Positions 17,592 through 26,269 are shown, counted from the first letter of the stretch. The stretch is 64,000 nt of DNA from Lutibacter flavus (GCF_900188355.1 NZ_FZNX01000001.1:1328003-1392002), one strand, 5' to 3'. Translations and numbers: made by a program. The notes: generated by a model not told the origin, from the letters alone.

Positions 17592-17885
17592 AATAATATT
17601 TTAAGATTAAGTTTAGCAGGTATCAATTTCTATTCCAATAGTTTGAATTATTAATTAGAATAGTTCTAAATATTATTTTGAAATTTTCGAGCAATTAAAG
17701 GTAAGGGTTTAGAGTTATGATTTCGTTGCTGAAAATCCACAGGGATTTTGGGTTAAGAAATCAGGTTAAATGGACAAAGAGTTCATCGGAATTGCACCTA
17801 AAACAGCAATGAATTATACGCATTGTTGTAATTTTTTAGCGACACGTTCTGCTGATAAATGAATGTAAGTATTTTTCAAGGTTTG
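17592..17885. other. Intergenic stretch with repeat copy k and a short plus-strand coding remnant
   Basis: 294 bases without an intact gene. At 17713-17769 the plus strand reads SYDFVAENPQGFWVKKSG followed by TAA, which looks like the end of a protein; upstream the frame is closed, so it can only be a remnant. 17817-17862 is repeat copy k. The rest shows nothing recognisable. Confidence 0.4.
17817..17862. repeat. Accessory-zone repeat, copy k (subfamily C)
   Basis: TACGCATTGTTGTAA, TTTTTTAGCGACACG and TTCTGCTGATAAA in the same order as copy j (16861-16907). It lies just downstream of the small membrane protein gene at 17886 on the minus strand, the same relative position that copy j has to its gene. 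Confidence 0.6.
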
Positions 17886-18095
17886 TCATCCTTGTTCCTC
17901 ATATAATTTTTTTAACACATACAATACAATGGGAATTGCAATAATAACTCCAATAACAGAAGCAATGAGCATATAACCTTTTAAATCTCCATATCCCATT
18001 ATATACATAATTACAGTAAAAAAAATAATTAAGCATACAGTTAAAAATAAATAGTCCTTGCGATTTAATTTATTATTTGGTTTAGAATTTATCAT
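17886..18095 (-). CDS. Small two-helix membrane protein, unknown function
   Basis: 69 residues from ATG at 18095 (MINSKPNNKLNRKDYLFLTV). A TTG at 18137 would add 14 lysine-rich residues and is less likely. Two hydrophobic helices (about 14-32 and 40-60: YLFLTVCLIIFFTVIMYIMG and LIASVIGVIIAIPIVLYVL) and a basic N-terminus suggest an inner-membrane hairpin with both ends in the cytoplasm. No family is recognised. Confidence 0.55.
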   Translation of the reverse strand: MINSKPNNKLNRKDYLFLTVCLIIFFTVIMYIMGYGDLKGYMLIASVIGVIIAIPIVLYVLKKLYEEQG

Positions 18096-18137
18096 TTTAC
18101 TTGTTTTTTTGCAATTTTTTTTCGTTTCAAGGCTCAA

Positions 18138-18598
18138 TCCGTTATGATTTTAAAATCTTGGAATTCATTGAGTTTTCCATTTCAGCTCTCAAATCCATAA
18201 AGTGAAAGCGAACTCAGAATTTGGCATTAATCGACTGTTAAAACAATTTGTTACTCATATTCTATTCGAATCAATACTCCATCCGTAATTTACTAAAAAT
18301 CATTTTATTAAGCTAATTTTATTTCTGACCGAAATTCAGTCGAGCTATTAATTACAACTTGTTATATCCAAACAAAAAATACCGTTTATCATTTAAATGT
18401 ACGGGATAAACCCAAGTATAATTACAAAATAGTGGTAAACAGCAATTTTTATTTTGTTATGTATTTCAAATATAAAAAATACAACATTCTAATGAGGTGA
18501 TAATTATCACAATAAAAAATAATTGGTAAAAAAAAGCATAAAAAAAGCCTGTTAATTTAATTAACAGGCTTGTACTAAAAAATGTTTATAATTATGTA
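18138..18598. other. Intergenic stretch, no intact gene
   Basis: About 460 bases at the right end of the accessory zone. On the minus strand a stop-broken frame ends MDLRAEMENSMNSKILKS just before the small membrane gene; this may be a gene remnant but is too short to call. A short inverted repeat (GACCGAAATTCAGTC, near 18329-18343) is present. The cold-shock gene terminator lies at 18538-18571. Confidence 0.5.
18538..18571 (-). terminator. Rho-independent terminator of the cold-shock gene
   Basis: AAGCCTGTTAAT and ATTAACAGGCTT pair perfectly around a 3-base loop (18545-18571), followed on the minus strand by a run of seven T. It lies 28 bases after the cold-shock gene stop. Confidence 0.85.
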
Positions 18599-18790
18599 TT
18601 AAATAACTTTTACATTTACTGCGTTCATTCCTTTTTTACCTTCTTGTAAATCGAATTCCACCTCATCACCTTCACGAATTTCATCGATTAAACCAGAAAT
18701 GTGTACAAAATGTTCGCTGTTAGATCCTTCTTCTTTAATAAATCCAAAACCTTTTGTTTCGTTGAAGAATTTTACTGTACCTTTACTCAT
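18599..18790 (-). CDS. CspA-family cold-shock protein
   Basis: 63 residues forming a single cold-shock domain. RNP1 is KGFGFI (about 13-18) and RNP2 is HFVHIS (about 27-32). It binds single-stranded nucleic acid and acts as an RNA chaperone; Bacteroidota usually have several such genes. A TATATTTG -7 element at 18829-18822 and a strong terminator make it a monocistronic unit with a leader of only about 30 bases. Confidence 0.95.
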   Translation of the reverse strand: MSKGTVKFFNETKGFGFIKEEGSNSEHFVHISGLIDEIREGDEVEFDLQEGKKGMNAVNVKVI

Positions 18791-18821
18791 TGTTGAAAAA
18801 TTTAAAATATTATATTAGATA

Positions 18822-18829
18822 CAAATATA
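18822..18829 (-). promoter_or_regulatory. -7 element of the cold-shock gene promoter
   Basis: TATATTTG on the minus strand matches the Bacteroidota TAnnTTTG -7 consensus and lies about 31 bases before the ATG. No clear TTG is seen at the -33 position. Confidence 0.45.
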
Positions 18830-18930
18830 GTATTTTTTATTTAACTATAATATTTTTAGCGTTTTAAATTTTTTTAATGGAATTTAATTCGTAAATCAGC
18901 TAACTTTTTTAATTATTTTTTAAACAGTTG

Positions 18931-19566
18931 CTAATCTTCACTAGATAAACGGTAAATCTCTCTAATATCTTTTAAAATTTTATCAAAGTCTATTTTTAAA
19001 TCTTTCAATTCACCGGTATGAATATCCCAAACCCAACCGTGAACCGTAATTCTTTTTTCTAATACAGCCTTTTGCACATCAGATGTTTTTAAAACATTTA
19101 CACATTGTTCCTGCACATTTAGCTCAACCAGTCTGTCATACTTTTTGTCCTGATCTTCAATTAAATCTAATTCGGTATGGTGCAATCTATAAACGTCTCT
19201 AATATTTCTAAGCCACGGATTTAAAATGCCTAAATCTTTAGATTGCATAGCCGCTTTTACACCTCCACAAGAATAATGACCACATACAACAACGTGTTTT
19301 ACTTCTAAATGGCTAACCGCATAATTTATAACTGACATTACATTTAAATCGGTATTAGGAACCATATTCGCTATATTTCTATGTACAAAAACATCTCCAG
19401 GTTCCACTCCCATTAAATCTTCCGCAGAAACTCTACTATCTGAGCATCCTATATAAAGAATTTGTGGGTTTTGTCCTTTTCCTAAGTTTGAAAAATAATT
19501 TTCATCATCACTCAACCTTTTAGCTATCCAAGCTTTATTATTTTCAAATATTTTTGATATATCCAA
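18931..19566 (-). CDS. Beta-class carbonic anhydrase
   Basis: 211 residues. Zn ligands are C41 (CSDSRVSAEDL), H97 and C100 (GHYSCGG), and the catalytic Asp43/Arg45 pair is intact. It interconverts CO2 and bicarbonate in the cytoplasm to supply carboxylases. The C-terminal helix is complete (KDIREIYRL). There is no signal peptide. It appears to be a stand-alone gene between the cold-shock and YwqK-like genes. Confidence 0.96.
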   Translation of the reverse strand: MDISKIFENNKAWIAKRLSDDENYFSNLGKGQNPQILYIGCSDSRVSAEDLMGVEPGDVFVHRNIANMVPNTDLNVMSVINYAVSHLEVKHVVVCGHYSCGGVKAAMQSKDLGILNPWLRNIRDVYRLHHTELDLIEDQDKKYDRLVELNVQEQCVNVLKTSDVQKAVLEKRITVHGWVWDIHTGELKDLKIDFDKILKDIREIYRLSSED

Positions 19567-19643
19567 TTTTGGTAGTTTTAGTTTATTTATTTTAATTTAT
19601 AATTTAACCAAATAAACGGCAATAAAATATGTTAGAAGGTAAT

Positions 19644-20327
19644 TTATTGTTTTAATTTATTTACGTTTTCTTTTTTACCGTTATTATAATATTCCCACTC
19701 ACCTACTTTCTCATCATTCTCATAATTGCCAGTATAAATTAACTGCCCATTAATATCATAGTATTTTGCCAAACCTTCAAGCTTTCCTTCTTTGTAATTT
19801 AAATCGTCTAACAAAACCCCATTGTCTGCATAACGTTTCGTATTTCCGTGTAATTTTCCGTTATTATAATTTAAAAATTCTGTAATTTTTCCTGTTTTAT
19901 AATAACTTTTAAATTCACCGTTCAAAACTCCATTCTCATAATTTTCTTCAATCATTAAAGTCTTACCATCTGGCTGAAAATATAACCATTTGCCTATTCT
20001 ATTTTTTCCCTGCATTTCTCCAGTACTTTCCAGAACTCCTTCAACAGTATAAAATTTAACTGTTGCAATATCATTATTCGCAGTAAATGTTTTAATAATT
20101 ACAGGATGTTTAGAACTAACAGCACTGTAATATTTAAAAATACCAATTTCCTTACCAGACTTAAATTCGCCTTCGTATCTAATATTATTATTTGTGTAGT
20201 GCTTTTTCCATACGCCGGTTCTTTTACCATTTAAATCGAACTGATTTATTTTTCCCTGTGCATTTGTTTGAATTCCAAATAACAGTAAAAAAACAATTAC
20301 CACACTTTTAATAGATTTGTTTTTCAT
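19644..20327 (-). CDS. Exported YwqK/MORN-repeat protein
   Basis: 227 residues from the ATG at 20327, which gives a clean signal peptide (MKNKSIKSVVIVFLLLFGIQ, then TNAQ). An ATG 39 bases upstream would overlap the preceding gene and bury the signal. The mature protein is a series of about seven MORN_2-type repeats (GVWKKHYTNNNIRYEGEFKS, GEFKSYYKTGKITEFLNYNN, GNYENDEKVGEWEYY). Such proteins are often called YwqK family antitoxins, but envelope localisation makes a toxin-antitoxin role doubtful. It starts 11 bases after the heme-binding protein gene. Confidence 0.85.
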   Translation of the reverse strand: MKNKSIKSVVIVFLLLFGIQTNAQGKINQFDLNGKRTGVWKKHYTNNNIRYEGEFKSGKEIGIFKYYSAVSSKHPVIIKTFTANNDIATVKFYTVEGVLESTGEMQGKNRIGKWLYFQPDGKTLMIEENYENGVLNGEFKSYYKTGKITEFLNYNNGKLHGNTKRYADNGVLLDDLNYKEGKLEGLAKYYDINGQLIYTGNYENDEKVGEWEYYNNGKKENVNKLKQ

Positions 20328-20338
20328 TAAATACCCAA

Positions 20339-20776
20339 TTATTCTACTTTCAGCGTTTTTACCCAATTTAACATTAGTTGATATTGTTCTGCACTTAATT
20401 TAGCATCTTTATGAATCCACAAATAACTATTTAAAGGCATTTTATGATCTTCTAACTCTTCTTCCAAATCTTTTATTATATGGCTTTTTTGATTTTTATT
20501 ATATGCTGCCCATTCCGAAAAATTTAAGTGCTCTTTCCCATCATTTACATGTGATGCTAAATACCAAGAAACCGGAGCAATTTCGCTATACCAAGGATAA
20601 TTGGTTTTATTAGAATGACAATCAGCACAAGAGGTTTTTATTATTTTTTGAATAGTTGCAGGAACATTCATTACCGCTGTAATGGCATTGGTTTCATCAT
20701 TAGACTCATTTTTTTCAGGCCTAATAACTTGTATTAAAATAATTGCAACTACGATACCTAATAGTACTTTTTTCAT
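20339..20776 (-). CDS. Membrane-anchored heme-binding (cytochrome c-like) domain protein
   Basis: 145 residues with an N-terminal anchor or uncleaved signal (LLGIVVAIILIQVI) and one heme attachment motif C50-A-D-C53-H54 (SCADCHSNKTNYPWYS). It continues with PVSWYLASHVNDGKEHLNFS and KMPLNSYLWIHKDAKLSAEQ, the layout of the haem_bd domain common in Bacteroidota. It is expected on the periplasmic side and may pass electrons or sense redox state. It lies 3 bases downstream of the DUF1028 gene and upstream of the YwqK-like gene: a three-gene operon. Confidence 0.88.
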   Translation of the reverse strand: MKKVLLGIVVAIILIQVIRPEKNESNDETNAITAVMNVPATIQKIIKTSCADCHSNKTNYPWYSEIAPVSWYLASHVNDGKEHLNFSEWAAYNKNQKSHIIKDLEEELEDHKMPLNSYLWIHKDAKLSAEQYQLMLNWVKTLKVE

Positions 20777-20779
20777 AAA

Positions 20780-21766
20780 TTATAGCTTTAATATTTCTTG
20801 TAGTTCTTTTTCTGAAATTATTAACAATTTAGGTTTTACCAATCTTGGAGTTAACTCTTTCCATTTACTGTTTTGTTTAAATACGCCTTTTAATATTTCC
20901 TTCGCTTCGTCCAATTCCCCATTATTTGCCAAGGTTATTGCATACCAATATTTCATTTCTAAATTATCAGGATTTAATTTTTGAGCATTCATATAATGCT
21001 GTTTGGCTAACTTGTTATTTCCTGTTTCAACGGCTAAATCTCCCTTGTTCATAAACTCATATGCAGTATTAATAGTTAACAACCGTCTCATTTCTTTTAT
21101 AGGGTTTTTGTTATCCTCTACCCTTAAATCCACAACTTTATCTTCCCATTCATTTCCAGTACTTTTAGCCTTAACGACTAAGATAGCCGCAGATTGCTTA
21201 CCTCTAATATCACCACCTTCTTTTTGTGCTGCTTCCATTGCCTGAAGCATTCTATCGGCCAAACTTCCTTTAGCATTTTTAAAAGCTTCTGCCATTTCCG
21301 GCCAAACAGTATTTTTATCCATTAAATTTGCTTGTACAGAAAAATTATTACCTATAATATGCCCAGCCTCCACAATACAGTTTTTACCTGTATAAGCTTC
21401 CACATTTCCTTGAGCATCTAATATTGCCAATTGACGAACTTCTCTTCCTTCATCCAGTTCTAACAAAGTTTCAACAGCCATTTTTGGTGTTAAACCATTT
21501 TTTAACAAGCTCAATCCTCGTGGCCCAAATGAAGGGTTTACAAAAGATTGGGTTGCAACAACACCAACTCCGGCTTCTCCCCAAACTACCAAACTACCAA
21601 CAGAAAACCAATGTGATTGCACGGCCACACCCATTTCACCTGTTACTGTATCCCTTGCTACAATTGAATACGTATGTGCAAATGGTTCTTTTTTTGAAAA
21701 AACTTGTTGCGAAAAACCTTCAACACTTAAAAATAATGTTAATAATAGTATGGCATAAAACCTCAT
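20780..21766 (-). CDS. DUF1028 (Ntn-hydrolase-like) exported protein with C-terminal TPR
   Basis: 328 residues with a signal peptide (MRFYAILLLTLFLSVEGFSQ). Residues 28-225 match DUF1028: THSYSIVARD-like start (HTYSIVARDTVTGEMGVAVQ), SHWFSVGSLVVWGEAGVGVV, ATQSFVNPSFGPRGL, and the AGH/GN segment. This family is related to Ntn-hydrolases; its substrate is unknown. Residues 235-300 form TPR-like helices (AKQHYMNAQKLNPDNLEMKY). It is the first gene of an operon with the heme-binding and YwqK-like genes. Confidence 0.88.
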   Translation of the reverse strand: MRFYAILLLTLFLSVEGFSQQVFSKKEPFAHTYSIVARDTVTGEMGVAVQSHWFSVGSLVVWGEAGVGVVATQSFVNPSFGPRGLSLLKNGLTPKMAVETLLELDEGREVRQLAILDAQGNVEAYTGKNCIVEAGHIIGNNFSVQANLMDKNTVWPEMAEAFKNAKGSLADRMLQAMEAAQKEGGDIRGKQSAAILVVKAKSTGNEWEDKVVDLRVEDNKNPIKEMRRLLTINTAYEFMNKGDLAVETGNNKLAKQHYMNAQKLNPDNLEMKYWYAITLANNGELDEAKEILKGVFKQNSKWKELTPRLVKPKLLIISEKELQEILKL

Positions 21767-21828
21767 AATATGTAATTTTAAAGTTTAAAGATAAATATTC
21801 TTTTATTACAATTAAACTTAAATTTAGA

Positions 21829-21957
21829 ATGGGACTTTCAAACTTTTGGTTTTATACAATAATGATTGTTGTGATACTACACATTATTATTGGGTTTGCT
21901 TATTTACTGTATAAATTATCGCCAAAGAAAAAAGATAAAGAATCAAAAAATGAATAA
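21829..21957 (+). CDS. Small single-helix membrane protein upstream of purB
   Basis: 42 residues from ATG at 21829: a hydrophobic helix (about 8-29, FYTIMIVVILHIIIGFAYLL) and a highly charged tail (KLSPKKKDKESKNE). Its stop overlaps the start of the next gene by eight bases, which suggests translational coupling and supports it being real. It may tether or regulate the neighbouring helical protein. No family name can be given. Confidence 0.6.
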   Translation: MGLSNFWFYTIMIVVILHIIIGFAYLLYKLSPKKKDKESKNE

Positions 21958-22519
21958 AGATTTATTAGTTGAACAACTTGAGCTTTTAGAAAACGCAAAA
22001 CGAGTGAATCGTTTACGTGTTTCTAATTTTGTGCTTAATAATCCAACATTATTTCCTCATTTATTAGAATTATCTTTTGATACAACAAATAAAAAATCAA
22101 TTAAAGCTGCCTGGATATTAGAGTTGGTTTGTATCGAAAAATTAGACTGGCTAGCTCCACATTTAAACTATTTTACACAAAATATTAAACAGCTGAAATT
22201 TGATAGTGCAGTGCGCCCAGCTTCGAAAATATGTATGTTTTTGGCTAAGGCCTACGCTTCAAAAAACGATAGTTTTGTAAAAGAAACTTTAACAAAAAAC
22301 CATATCGATAAAATAATTGTAACTGGTTTTGATTGGATGATTAGCAACCATAAAGTGGCAACAAAAGCATATACAATGGAAACACTTCTATTATTTGGTA
22401 AAAACTATTCTTGGGTTCATAACGAATTAAAATTGATTCTAGAACAAAATATGGCGAGTGAAAGCCCTGCTTATAAAGCTAGAGGAAGAATAACCTTGAA
22501 CCGCATAAACAAGAAATAA
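21950..22519 (+). CDS. HEAT-like helical protein of unknown function, linked to purB
   Basis: 189 residues from ATG at 21950; a start 60 bases upstream would give an unlikely basic leader running through the 42-residue gene. The sequence is all helix with HEAT-like pairs (NPTLFPHLLELSFDTTNKKS, IKAAWILELVCIEKLDWLAP). It lies between the small membrane protein gene and purB, 58 bases from the latter, and is probably cotranscribed. Similar proteins commonly precede purB in Flavobacteriaceae, but their role is unknown. Confidence 0.75.
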   Translation: MNKDLLVEQLELLENAKRVNRLRVSNFVLNNPTLFPHLLELSFDTTNKKSIKAAWILELVCIEKLDWLAPHLNYFTQNIKQLKFDSAVRPASKICMFLAKAYASKNDSFVKETLTKNHIDKIIVTGFDWMISNHKVATKAYTMETLLLFGKNYSWVHNELKLILEQNMASESPAYKARGRITLNRINKK

Positions 22520-22577
22520 ATCTAACATTTTTGGCTTAAAATCATTAATTTTGCATTTTTCAACACAAAACTAAAAG

Positions 22578-23921
22578 ATGTCATTAACAAGTTTAAACGC
22601 AATATCTCCAATTGACGGTAGATACAGAAGTAAAGTCGCAAATTTAGCTCCATTTTTTTCGGAAGAAGCCTTAATAAAATACAGAGTAAAAGTAGAAATT
22701 GAATATTTTATTGCATTGTGCGAAATTCCATTGCCGCAATTAAAAGATTTTGATACAGCTCTTTTTCCTGAATTAAGAACTATTTATATAGATTTTACCT
22801 CAGCTGATGCTCAAAAAATTAAAGACATTGAAAGTATTACAAACCACGATGTAAAGGCGGTTGAATACTTTATAAAAGAAAAATTTGATGCTTTAAATCT
22901 TCAAAAATATAAAGAGTTTATTCATTTTGGATTGACTTCTCAAGACATCAATAACACCTCTGTTCCATTATCAATTAACGATGCTTTTGATATCGTTTAT
23001 TATCCGGAATTAGCGCAGTTATTGGAAAAATTAAGACAATTAGCTATTTCCTGGGCTGATGTACCAATGTTAGCACGCACACACGGACAGCCAGCATCTC
23101 CAACTCGTTTAGGGAAAGAAATCTTTGTTTTTATTGAACGAATAGAGCAACAAGTTAACCAATTGCAAAACATACCATACGCAGCAAAATTTGGTGGGGC
23201 AACGGGTAATTTTAACGCTCATAAAGTTGCATACCCAACTATTGACTGGAAAGAATTTGGAACTCATTTTGTAGAAAAAGTATTGGGATTACATCACTCT
23301 TTTCCAACAACTCAAATAGAGCATTACGATCATTTAGCAGGTATTTTTGACGCTCAAAAACGTATCAATACTATTCTAATTGATTTTAACAGAGACATTT
23401 GGACGTATGTTTCTATGGATTACTTTAAACAAAAAATTAAAGCAGGTGAAGTTGGTTCCTCAGCAATGCCACATAAAGTAAATCCTATCGATTTTGAAAA
23501 TTCTGAAGGAAACTTAGGAATTGCAAATGCCTTGTTTGAGCATTTATCAGCCAAATTACCAATTTCCCGTTTGCAACGTGATTTAACAGATTCTACAGTT
23601 TTAAGAAATGTTGGTGTTCCATTTGCACACACAATTATTGGCTTTACTTCTACGTTAAAAGGATTGAATAAATTATTAATAAACAAAGAAAAATTTGCTG
23701 AAGATTTAGAAAATCATTGGGCGGTTGTTGCGGAAGCTATTCAAACTATTTTGCGTAGAGAAGCCTATCCAAATCCTTATGAAGCATTAAAAGGATTAAC
23801 CAGAACAAATGAGAAAATAACTCAAAAATCTATGGCCGATTTTATTGATAGTTTAGAAGTTTCAAACGAAATTAAAACTGAATTAAAAGCCATAACACCA
23901 AGTAATTATACCGGAATCTAA
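22578..23921 (+). CDS. purB: Adenylosuccinate lyase PurB
   Basis: 447 residues, typical length. It catalyses two purine steps: SAICAR to AICAR plus fumarate, and adenylosuccinate to AMP plus fumarate. Catalytic His169 (ARTHGQPASPTRLG) and Ser295 in the fumarate-lyase signature (GSSAMPHKVNPIDFEN) are intact, as is TSQDINNTS near residue 120. A TAATTTTG -7-like element lies at 22546-22553, 25 bases upstream. The following lipoprotein gene overlaps the stop by one base (TAATG). Confidence 0.98.
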   Translation: MSLTSLNAISPIDGRYRSKVANLAPFFSEEALIKYRVKVEIEYFIALCEIPLPQLKDFDTALFPELRTIYIDFTSADAQKIKDIESITNHDVKAVEYFIKEKFDALNLQKYKEFIHFGLTSQDINNTSVPLSINDAFDIVYYPELAQLLEKLRQLAISWADVPMLARTHGQPASPTRLGKEIFVFIERIEQQVNQLQNIPYAAKFGGATGNFNAHKVAYPTIDWKEFGTHFVEKVLGLHHSFPTTQIEHYDHLAGIFDAQKRINTILIDFNRDIWTYVSMDYFKQKIKAGEVGSSAMPHKVNPIDFENSEGNLGIANALFEHLSAKLPISRLQRDLTDSTVLRNVGVPFAHTIIGFTSTLKGLNKLLINKEKFAEDLENHWAVVAEAIQTILRREAYPNPYEALKGLTRTNEKITQKSMADFIDSLEVSNEIKTELKAITPSNYTGI

Positions 23922-24292
23922 TGAAAAAAATTGCCTTAATTATTGTTTTAGTACTCGCTTTTACATCTTGCAAAGAAGAACCTATAAATCCAGATCGATT
24001 TAAATATGGAACCTTTGAAATTCCAGAAGGAAAAGGATATGAAAAAACAATTATTGTAAGGCAGGATTCTATTCAAATAGAAACCTATGAAGATCGAATA
24101 GACACATTATCAATTAGTTGGAAAAATAATTTTAATTATACATTAAAAATGATCAATCCAAAAACGGCTATTGATGAAGATCCAATTCATATAAAAATAA
24201 CCAATATAGATAAAGATTCTTATGACTTTGAAGCTGTTATTGGACATTCAAATTATGTACAAAAAGGAAAATTGATTAAAAAATCTAATTAA
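23921..24292 (+). CDS. Small lipoprotein of unknown function
   Basis: 123 residues starting one base inside the purB stop codon, so translation is coupled. The lipobox FTSC gives lipidation at Cys17 (MKKIALIIVLVLAFTSCKEE). The mature part is a compact beta-rich unit (YGTFEIPEGKGYEKTIIVRQ, then QIETYEDRIDTLSISWKNNF) of about 105 residues, lipocalin-like in pattern. The function is unknown. TerC follows after 3 bases. Confidence 0.75.
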   Translation: MKKIALIIVLVLAFTSCKEEPINPDRFKYGTFEIPEGKGYEKTIIVRQDSIQIETYEDRIDTLSISWKNNFNYTLKMINPKTAIDEDPIHIKITNIDKDSYDFEAVIGHSNYVQKGKLIKKSN

Positions 24293-24295
24293 ACC

Positions 24296-25075
24296 ATGGA
24301 AATATTTTTGCACGCAGATACATGGATAGCACTACTTACTTTAACTTTTTTAGAAATAATTCTAGGAATAGATAATATTATTTTTATTTCAATTTCGGCT
24401 GGAAAATTGCCCAAAAATCAAATTAAAAAGGCTACCAGATTAGGATTATTATTAGCTCTTATTTTTAGAATTATTTTATTATTGGGTGTATCATGGTTAA
24501 TTTCTATGAAAGCTCCTTTTTTAACCTTCGATTTATCATGGTTTAGAGGTGGAATTACTGGTCAAAGTGTAATTTTAATTCTAGGTGGAATCTTTCTATT
24601 ATATAAAAGCACTAAAGAAATTCACCATAAAGTTGAAGGTAGTTCTGAAAATGAAACGAATTCAAAATCTATAAAAGGTAAAGTTGCTGCTACTTTTAAT
24701 ATGGTCATCGTTCAAATTGTAATGATTGATATAGTTTTCTCCTTCGATTCCGTATTAACAGCTGTTGGTATGACTAGCGGTATACCAGGAGCACTAATTA
24801 TAATGATTACAGCAGTAATTATTTCCATGATTATTATGATGATATTTGCTACACCTGTTGGAAATTTTGTAAACAAACACCCAACAATTCAAATGTTAGC
24901 ACTTTCATTTTTAATTTTAATCGGATTTATGTTAATTACTGAAGGTGCACATTTATCACATATTGAAATTTTTAATAAACCAGTTGGCGCAATTCCTAAA
25001 GGGTATTTATATTTTGCAATTGCTTTTTCATTAGGTGTAGAGGCACTTAATATGAAAATTAGAAAAAAGAAATAA
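24296..25075 (+). CDS. TerC-family integral membrane metal transporter
   Basis: 259 residues with about seven membrane helices. The family-defining acidic motifs within helices are LEIILGIDNIIFIS (about 18-31) and IDIVFSFDSVLTAVGM (about 142-157), with conserved Asp residues. TerC relatives (Alx, YceF/MeeF) export manganese or help metallate secreted enzymes. The start at 24296 is 3 bases after the lipoprotein stop, making purB-lipoprotein-terC one unit. A terminator-like hairpin follows. Confidence 0.93.
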   Translation: MEIFLHADTWIALLTLTFLEIILGIDNIIFISISAGKLPKNQIKKATRLGLLLALIFRIILLLGVSWLISMKAPFLTFDLSWFRGGITGQSVILILGGIFLLYKSTKEIHHKVEGSSENETNSKSIKGKVAATFNMVIVQIVMIDIVFSFDSVLTAVGMTSGIPGALIIMITAVIISMIIMMIFATPVGNFVNKHPTIQMLALSFLILIGFMLITEGAHLSHIEIFNKPVGAIPKGYLYFAIAFSLGVEALNMKIRKKK

Positions 25076-25116
25076 CTTAGGATAAAAAACCTAATAAACA
25101 ACAATTTATATAATTT

Positions 25117-25145
25117 GAAAAAATCCTGTTTTTACGGGGTTTTTC
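25117..25145 (+). terminator. Probable terminator after terC
   Basis: GAAAAAATCC pairs with GGGGTTTTTC around a short T-rich loop, with the T run on the 3' arm. It lies 42 bases after the TerC stop. Pairing includes G-U pairs, so strength is moderate. Confidence 0.55.
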
Positions 25146-25180
25146 TTATTAAATTTGCAATAAATTAGACACAATACTTT

Positions 25181-26212
25181 ATGAACGAACGTAGAACAAC
25201 AAATATTCTATTACTTATTATTGTAATTCCTCTTATTTTTTATTTACTAAAAATATTGAGTTTTATTCTAATTCCATTAGTGTCGTCATTGTTTATTGCC
25301 TTGTTATTTTTACCATTAATGAGATGGCTTACAAAACGTAAAATCCCAAATTTTATAAGTATCATTATTATTTTACTCATTTTTATTGGAGCATTTTTAA
25401 TTGGTGGTGAAATAATAAAACTTGCCAGCAAAGAAATAGTACAAACACAAGATGCTTTTTTGGTAAAAGCACAAGCTAAAATTACAGATTTAGCGCATCT
25501 TATTGAAGATTTTTTAGGTGTTCAATATATAAAAGAGGGTAATCTTATAAACACATTTATAAATAACAATGCTTTTGGTAGTAGTTTTGGCTCAACATTA
25601 AGTTTAATTAGCAATACAATAACTATGTTGTTAATGACCGCATTTTTTGTTGTTTTATGGTTGGCCGAATCAATTAACTTTTATAAAATATTAAGTAGCA
25701 CTATTTTTAAACGAAAATATGCTTCAGCAAAAATATTTATGAAAATTGAAGATGACTTAATAAAATTTGTGAAAGTAAAATTTTTTATAAGTGCTTTAAC
25801 AGGTATTGGTTTTGGATTGGCCTGTTACTTTTTTAATGTTAGCTTCCCTATTTTCTGGGGATTAGTTGCGTTTCTATTAAATTTTGTACAAATGATAGGT
25901 TCTATAGTTTCTGTTATATTATTATCAATATTTGCCTTTGTAGAGCTTGATCCTACAAGTGTCTTGTTCTTTTTTATTTTAACAATTACATTGGTTCAAG
26001 TTGTATTTGGAAGTATTTTGGAACCTATATTCTTAGGTAAATCTTTCTCTATTAATGTAATTGCCATTTTGGTTTCATTAATGCTATGGGGATATATTTG
26101 GGGTGTTCCAGGTTTAATTATGTCCATTCCAATAACGGTATTTTTAAAGATTATTTTTGAACAATTTCCTCAAACAAAATTTTTCTCTTCGCTACTTTCC
26201 GGAAAACATTAG
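25181..26212 (+). CDS. AI-2E (PerM/YdiK) family transporter
   Basis: 343 residues with about eight hydrophobic segments, including the long N-terminal pair (ILLLIIVIPLIFYLLKIL) and the characteristic re-entrant region FPIFWGLVAFLLNFVQMIGS. A C-terminal LWGYIWGVPGLIMSIPITV block follows. Family members export autoinducer-2 or act as Na+/H+ antiporters; the substrate here is open. A TAAATTTG -7 element lies at 25150-25157. It is monocistronic. Confidence 0.9.
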   Translation: MNERRTTNILLLIIVIPLIFYLLKILSFILIPLVSSLFIALLFLPLMRWLTKRKIPNFISIIIILLIFIGAFLIGGEIIKLASKEIVQTQDAFLVKAQAKITDLAHLIEDFLGVQYIKEGNLINTFINNNAFGSSFGSTLSLISNTITMLLMTAFFVVLWLAESINFYKILSSTIFKRKYASAKIFMKIEDDLIKFVKVKFFISALTGIGFGLACYFFNVSFPIFWGLVAFLLNFVQMIGSIVSVILLSIFAFVELDPTSVLFFFILTITLVQVVFGSILEPIFLGKSFSINVIAILVSLMLWGYIWGVPGLIMSIPITVFLKIIFEQFPQTKFFSSLLSGKH

Positions 26213-26269
26213 TTTTTTAATTAAAGTTTTTGTAAATTTAATCATGTAAATCACTATTTATTAATGTGT

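Noticed and set aside
9329..17862. A classical integron cassette array
   Set aside because: No consensus GTTRRRY/RYYYAAC core sites could be fitted to the boundaries and no intI gene is present; kept only as a cassette-like hypothesis.
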